Source: Bacteroidia bacterium (GTDB lineage Bacteria; Bacteroidota; Bacteroidia; Bacteroidales; Azobacteroidaceae). From it: a stretch of DNA of 45,950 nucleotides. This document shows positions 42,083 to 45,950 of the stretch, in pieces; position 1 is the stretch's first letter; every line of letters begins with the position of its first letter. The translations under genes were made by a program, and so were the position numbers. Below the pieces are notes generated by a model that was not told the DNA's origin, did no database searches, and saw nothing but the letters and a program-made list of their open reading frames with translations. The stretch is taken from positions 1 to 45,950 of the forward strand of contig BNTW01000012.1 in NCBI GenBank assembly GCA_025996895.1. The letters run 5' to 3'.

Positions 42083-43009
42083 CTACCATGAATGACCAAA
42101 ATCTTTTCGTCCGAAAACGCTCAATGGTAATCGTCGTCCGGCGCGGTCGGCCAAAAACAACTCGCCGAAGTCGGTTTTGCCTGTTTGCGGAAAATAATCT
42201 TTTATCAAATTTTCGGCAATCAGCGCGGAAAAGCCCATGGAATACAGATTAAGTATGCAAAACGATTGTTTCGGTGCGAGCAACCGGCTGCAAGCGTCCA
42301 TCAGTTCGGCGATGTGTTCTTCCAAAATCCACTTTTCTCCTTCGGGACCGCGTCCGTAAGCCGGCGGGTCTAAAATAATGCCCTGATAGAGGTTTCCGCG
42401 CTTCACTTCCCGCTTCACAAATTTCAAAGCATCTTCACACACCCAGCGGATATTTTTCAAACCCGATGCTTCCATGTTTTCGCGCGACCAATTCAAAACC
42501 TGCTTCACAGAATCCACATGCGTCACATCAGCCCCGGCAGCTTTGGCAGCCAGCGACGCGCCACCGGTATAGGCAAATAAATTCAATATTTTTATGCCAT
42601 TGCATGCTTGACCCACCATTTTCTGAGTAGCGTTAATCACTTCATCATAAATATACTTCCAATTTTCAGCTTGTTCGGGAAAAATTCCGACGTGCTTGAA
42701 CGCCGTCAATCCTAAGCGGAAACGTAGTTCCATTTCTTTGTAAGCGTAGGAAATAAACCACTGTTGCGGCATGGACGGTTTCAAAATCCATTCGCCCCGC
42801 TCGTTGCCTTCCGTGCCCGATTTTCCTTTTTCTTTTTTAAACCAAGCGTCGGTCTGTTTTTCCCATTCCGTATTCGGCAACGCTTTCCGCCAAACCGCTT
42901 GCGGCTCGGGACGGCGCAAAACATATTTCCCAAACCGTTCGAGTTTTTCATAATCGCCCGAATCAATCAGTTCGTAATGCGGCCATTGTTGCGGTGTCAG
43001 CAGTTGCAT
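42083..43009 (-). CDS. class I SAM-dependent methyltransferase (RlmI/RlmK-like)
   Basis: 308 residues from the ATG at 43009 (a longer frame to 43126 exists). Motif I is ILNLFAYTGGASLAAKAAGADVTHVDS, then ENMEASGLKNIRWVCEDALKFV, and motif IV ILDPPAYGRGPEGE carries the DPPAY typical of RlmI/RlmK-type rRNA cytosine methyltransferases. An N-terminal segment (WPHYELIDSGDYEKLERFGKYVLRRPEPQAVW) precedes it. Probably modifies 23S rRNA; the site cannot be assigned. Has its own -7 box at 43028-43035. Confidence 0.82.
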   Translation of the reverse strand: MQLLTPQQWPHYELIDSGDYEKLERFGKYVLRRPEPQAVWRKALPNTEWEKQTDAWFKKEKGKSGTEGNERGEWILKPSMPQQWFISYAYKEMELRFRLGLTAFKHVGIFPEQAENWKYIYDEVINATQKMVGQACNGIKILNLFAYTGGASLAAKAAGADVTHVDSVKQVLNWSRENMEASGLKNIRWVCEDALKFVKREVKRGNLYQGIILDPPAYGRGPEGEKWILEEHIAELMDACSRLLAPKQSFCILNLYSMGFSALIAENLIKDYFPQTGKTDFGELFLADRAGRRLPLSVFGRKDFGHSW

Positions 43010-43027
43010 ATCATCGTTTTTGAACGA

Positions 43028-43035
43028 CAAAGATA
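43028..43035 (-). promoter_or_regulatory. Bacteroidota -7 box for the methyltransferase (TATCTTTG)
   Basis: The reverse complement of CAAAGATA is TATCTTTG, a perfect TAnnTTTG, 18 bases ahead of the ATG at 43009. The sequence around the -33 position reads TTAC rather than TTG. Confidence 0.55.
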
Positions 43036-43061
43036 AGTAATATTTGTAAGTTCTAATAATT

Positions 43062-45002
43062 TTACGGTATAACGGATTGTTTGGAAAACGTCTGAAAATA
43101 GTGCAAACACGTGTCCCGCCACACAATCGCGTCGTGTGTTTGGATTTTCAATTTTTGCCGGACGGCTTCCCATCGTTCAGGATCAATATACGGTTGTGTA
43201 TTTTCCCAAACCGTTTGGAAACGATAAGTGGCTTCCACGCCTCTTTGGTAGTGCTGGCAGAGATTTTCCCACAGCGTTTGGCCGTTTTTCATGCGATAAT
43301 CCCAACGAACATGATGAAACCACAACAACAAATCTTCGGGACAGGTTTCAATGTGATTGTAAATACTGTCTAATGGCGGAAAATATTGGCTAACCGTATT
43401 GCTTCCGGTCGTTGTGCGGTCAAATCCCAAGCCGATGGAATCGGCGCGATGATAGTACGATGGCATCCAATCGGGACGCGCACCGGGAATGTTTAGTCCC
43501 GGGTCGGGGCCGTAGTGGTGTTCCCACGCAAACAAATGCGCCAAGCCCAACGGCATCATATAATCGACAACGGCTTCGCGCGATTCCAGCAATATTGATT
43601 TCACCGGATTGACAAACGCGGTGTCAGTCGAGAAAGTCATTTTCAGCCATTCGTCGGCGATTTGTTCGGAAGTCAAATCAGGCTTCCACGCCAAGCGTCC
43701 AAAGGCGTACCAATTCGCTTGCGCCAAAATATGCCCTGTCCAATTCGCGTTGTTGCCGGTGTTGGCCACACCCGCAATGCCTTTCACACAGTGGGCAACT
43801 GTACTTCCTGCACCATGCGCGTAAGTATCTGCGTCCAAACATTCCTTATATAAAGGAGCTAAAAAAGCCAGCTGTTTGTCCGCACCCAAATATTCCTGCG
43901 TAATCTGAAACTCCAACAATAATGGCGTTTTTTGCATCGCGCCAAATAGCGGATTAAACGGCTCGCGCGGTTGAAAATCAATCGGCCCGTTTTTTACCTG
44001 AACAATCACATTGGGTAAAAATTTTCCATCCAATGGCCTGAATTCTTCGTAGGCTTGTTTGGCGCGGTCGGGCGACGAGGGATTATAGACAAACGCCCGC
44101 CACATCACCATTCCGCCGTAGGGTTGCAGGGCTTCGGCCAGCATATTCGCACCGTCAGCATGTGTTCGCCCGAAATCTTGCGGGCCGGGCAAGCCTTCGG
44201 AATTGGCTTTGACCAGGAAACCACCGAAATCGGGAATGCGCATGTAAATTTCTTTCACTTTTTCCTTCCACCATCGACACACGTCTTCGTCGAGCGGATC
44301 AGCAGTCGGCAATCCTCCCAATATCACCGGCGAAGAAAAATTGACTGACAAATACACTTTTATTCCATACGGACGAAAAACGTTTGCCAACACAGCCGCT
44401 TTTTTCAAATATTCGTCCGACAAAAATTTCGGATTGGCATTGACATTATTTAAAACCGTTCCGTTAATGCCAATCGAAGCATTGGCGCGGGCATATTCGG
44501 TATAACGCGGTGAAAGTTTTTCGGGCAAATCGTCCCAATTCCACAGCGAACTTCCGGCGTAACCGCGCTCAATCGTTCCGTCGATATTATCCCAATGATT
44601 TAAAATGCGAATATTATAAGCAGGAATTTCTGCAATATTCAGATTATCAGCAACTTGTCCTGTTTCTTGCAAACGTAGAAGATGATATACACCATAAAGC
44701 AAACCAATATCAGTAGAAGCAATGATTTTTATTGTTTTTTCATTACTAATAATATTGAAAGCTTCCTTTTGATAAGGAGCACCCTGAATTTTTGCATTCA
44801 TACGTTTAAGTTCAACCGGTTTTCCTTTCCAATATTGCTTTATTTCAAATTGGGCAATGGAATAAGTTGCTGTTTCTTTTTTTGAATAGATTAAAAAATC
44901 AGCTGTATCTTTCGGCTCATACCGCAACCACAAACGGCTTCCGTCTTCAGCAAAAACCGACAAAGACAAAAAGAAAAAAAATATCAATAAGAGTTGTTTC
45001 AT
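43062..45002 (-). CDS. aguA: alpha-glucuronidase (GH67)
   Basis: 646 residues from the ATG at 45002. Signal peptide MKQLLLIFFFFLSLSVFAED. GH67 motifs: NHWDNIDGTIERGYAG, the general-acid Glu in LVKANSEGLPGPQDFGR, and the Asp and Glu base pair in VKNGPIDFQPREPFNP and QITQEYLGADKQLA. The C-terminal domain (FAWEHHYGPDP, YHRADSIGLGFDRTTTGS) is complete. It removes 4-O-methyl-glucuronic acid from the end of xylo-oligosaccharides in the periplasm. Its start overlaps the stop of the GH43 gene as ATGA, so the two work together on glucuronoxylan. Confidence 0.95.
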   Translation of the reverse strand: MKQLLLIFFFFLSLSVFAEDGSRLWLRYEPKDTADFLIYSKKETATYSIAQFEIKQYWKGKPVELKRMNAKIQGAPYQKEAFNIISNEKTIKIIASTDIGLLYGVYHLLRLQETGQVADNLNIAEIPAYNIRILNHWDNIDGTIERGYAGSSLWNWDDLPEKLSPRYTEYARANASIGINGTVLNNVNANPKFLSDEYLKKAAVLANVFRPYGIKVYLSVNFSSPVILGGLPTADPLDEDVCRWWKEKVKEIYMRIPDFGGFLVKANSEGLPGPQDFGRTHADGANMLAEALQPYGGMVMWRAFVYNPSSPDRAKQAYEEFRPLDGKFLPNVIVQVKNGPIDFQPREPFNPLFGAMQKTPLLLEFQITQEYLGADKQLAFLAPLYKECLDADTYAHGAGSTVAHCVKGIAGVANTGNNANWTGHILAQANWYAFGRLAWKPDLTSEQIADEWLKMTFSTDTAFVNPVKSILLESREAVVDYMMPLGLAHLFAWEHHYGPDPGLNIPGARPDWMPSYYHRADSIGLGFDRTTTGSNTVSQYFPPLDSIYNHIETCPEDLLLWFHHVRWDYRMKNGQTLWENLCQHYQRGVEATYRFQTVWENTQPYIDPERWEAVRQKLKIQTHDAIVWRDTCLHYFQTFSKQSVIP

Positions 45003-45950
45003 TCCCCCGCAATCGTTTTTATCGTTCCGTCGGGATTGTATTCCAATTCCACGACTTTCATACTTCGCAACCATGTTTTTCCGCCCGACGGCACGCTATC
45101 GTGATGAAACAGATACCATTTCCCCTTAAATTTCACAATCGAATGATGCGTCGTCCAGCCGACTACCGGCGTCAGCAATACGCCTTTGTAGGTAAATGGA
45201 CCATAGGGATTGTCGCCAATTGCGTAGCAAAGATAATGCGTATTTCCGGTAGAATACGAAAAATAATATTTTCCGTTGTATTTATGTATCCACGAAGCTT
45301 CGAAGAAACGGCGGTCTTGGTCGCCGGCCGTCAAAGGGTTGCCGTTTTCGTCCAAAATCACCACATCGTGCGGCTCTTCGGCAAATTCCAGCATGTCGCT
45401 GCTTAAGCGAGCTATTTTCGGACACAAAGCAGGCTCGTTGTCTGCCGGCTCTGCACCGGCTTCCTGTGCCTTATTATTGCGGTAGCGTTGCAATTGTCCG
45501 CCCCACAATCCGCCGAAATAGATGTAATACGTTCCGTCGTCATCTTTCAATATACTCGGATCGATCGAATAACTGCCTTTGATGTGCGCAGTTTGAGCCA
45601 CAAAAGGCCCTTCGGGACGGCCGGCAATTGCCACGCCGATGTGAAAGACGTCGTTTTTGTCTTTCAGCGAAAAATACAGATAATATTTCCCGTCTTTTTC
45701 GGCCACGTCCGAATCCCACAGTTGGCGTCCCGACCAAGGAATATGCTCAACATCGAGAATGATGCCGTGGTCAGTGATTTTTCCGTCGATGTCGTCCAGC
45801 GAAAACACATGATAATCCTGCATGTTAAAATGGTCGCCATTGTCGTTTTCGGGAACGCCCGATTCCCAATCGTGCGAAGGATAAATATACAATTTTCCAT
45901 TAAACACTTTGGCAGACGGGTCGGCCATGTAAATCCCCGAATTGACCGGA
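44999..45950 (-). CDS. GH43 glycoside hydrolase (partial, continues past right edge)
   Basis: At least 317 residues. In-frame codons (PVNSGIY) precede the ATG at 45928, so that Met is internal and the start lies beyond the window. Five-bladed propeller GH43 signatures: the general base Asp in YMADPSAKVFNGKLYIYPSHD, the second Asp in SIDPSILKDDDGTYYIYFGG, and the general acid Glu in FFEASWIHKYNGKYYFSYST. Probably a beta-xylosidase or alpha-L-arabinofuranosidase; the subfamily cannot be fixed by eye. Translationally coupled to the GH67 gene, indicating a xylan-utilisation operon. Confidence 0.9.
   Translation of the reverse strand, partial: PVNSGIYMADPSAKVFNGKLYIYPSHDWESGVPENDNGDHFNMQDYHVFSLDDIDGKITDHGIILDVEHIPWSGRQLWDSDVAEKDGKYYLYFSLKDKNDVFHIGVAIAGRPEGPFVAQTAHIKGSYSIDPSILKDDDGTYYIYFGGLWGGQLQRYRNNKAQEAGAEPADNEPALCPKIARLSSDMLEFAEEPHDVVILDENGNPLTAGDQDRRFFEASWIHKYNGKYYFSYSTGNTHYLCYAIGDNPYGPFTYKGVLLTPVVGWTTHHSIVKFKGKWYLFHHDSVPSGGKTWLRSMKVVELEYNPDGTIKTIAGE

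Noticed and set aside
1..45950. tRNA or rRNA genes
   Set aside because: No cloverleaf-like sequence with conserved T-loop and acceptor pairing, and no rRNA sequence, was noticed on either strand by eye.

Overview
The window looks like a chromosomal segment of a Bacteroidota bacterium, probably order Bacteroidales. Signs are an NVEALA-type peptide, six-bladed propeller and DUF1573 lipoproteins, DUF4494 and START-like proteins, Bacteroidota -7 boxes (TAnnTTTG) ahead of several genes, few Shine-Dalgarno sequences, and GH67/GH43 xylan enzymes.

Layout. (1) 3-305: the end of a protein entering from the left. (2) 526-5500: an NVEALA peptide gene, a propeller lipoprotein, a thioredoxin-like/DUF1573 lipoprotein, a signal peptidase I and an O-antigen-ligase-like membrane protein with TPRs. 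(3) 5665-14386: adaptor, RND pump (frameshifted), TolC-like channel and a second RND pump, joined by ATGA overlaps. Regions 2 and 3 together resemble a peptide maturation and export locus. (4) 14429-19482, minus strand: housekeeping genes (START-like, DHOD-like, YggS, DUF4494, EngB, Pif1-like helicase). (5) 19691-20800: a DUF362/ferredoxin protein. (6) 20816-35778: leuS in two pieces. The 5' piece (HIGH motif and editing domain) runs in frame into a restriction-endonuclease-like domain. About 12 kb of methyltransferase, glycosylase, SNF2 helicase, DUF1016 nuclease, SWIM, RhuM/PLD-like, NucS-like/DUF5655 and TPR genes follows, and then the 3' piece (KMSKS) with its own ATG. (7) 35782-42027, minus strand: glmS and a carA-carB gene fusion. 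(8) 42083-45950, minus strand: an rRNA-methyltransferase-like gene, a GH67 alpha-glucuronidase and a partial GH43.

Three themes stand out. First, an essential aminoacyl-tRNA synthetase gene is split by a defence-like island with no catalytic motif lost, and its first half is fused to a nuclease domain. Second, short palindromic repeats sit inside coding sequences (the ligase-like gene, both RND pumps, leuS, carA-carB). They are translated in frame at domain linkers; one forms the CarA-CarB linker and one coincides with the RND frameshift. Third, the NVEALA locus suggests that the NVEALA motif is a signal-peptidase site releasing a four-cysteine peptide.

All functional calls come from reading motifs and family resemblance by eye; no database search was run.
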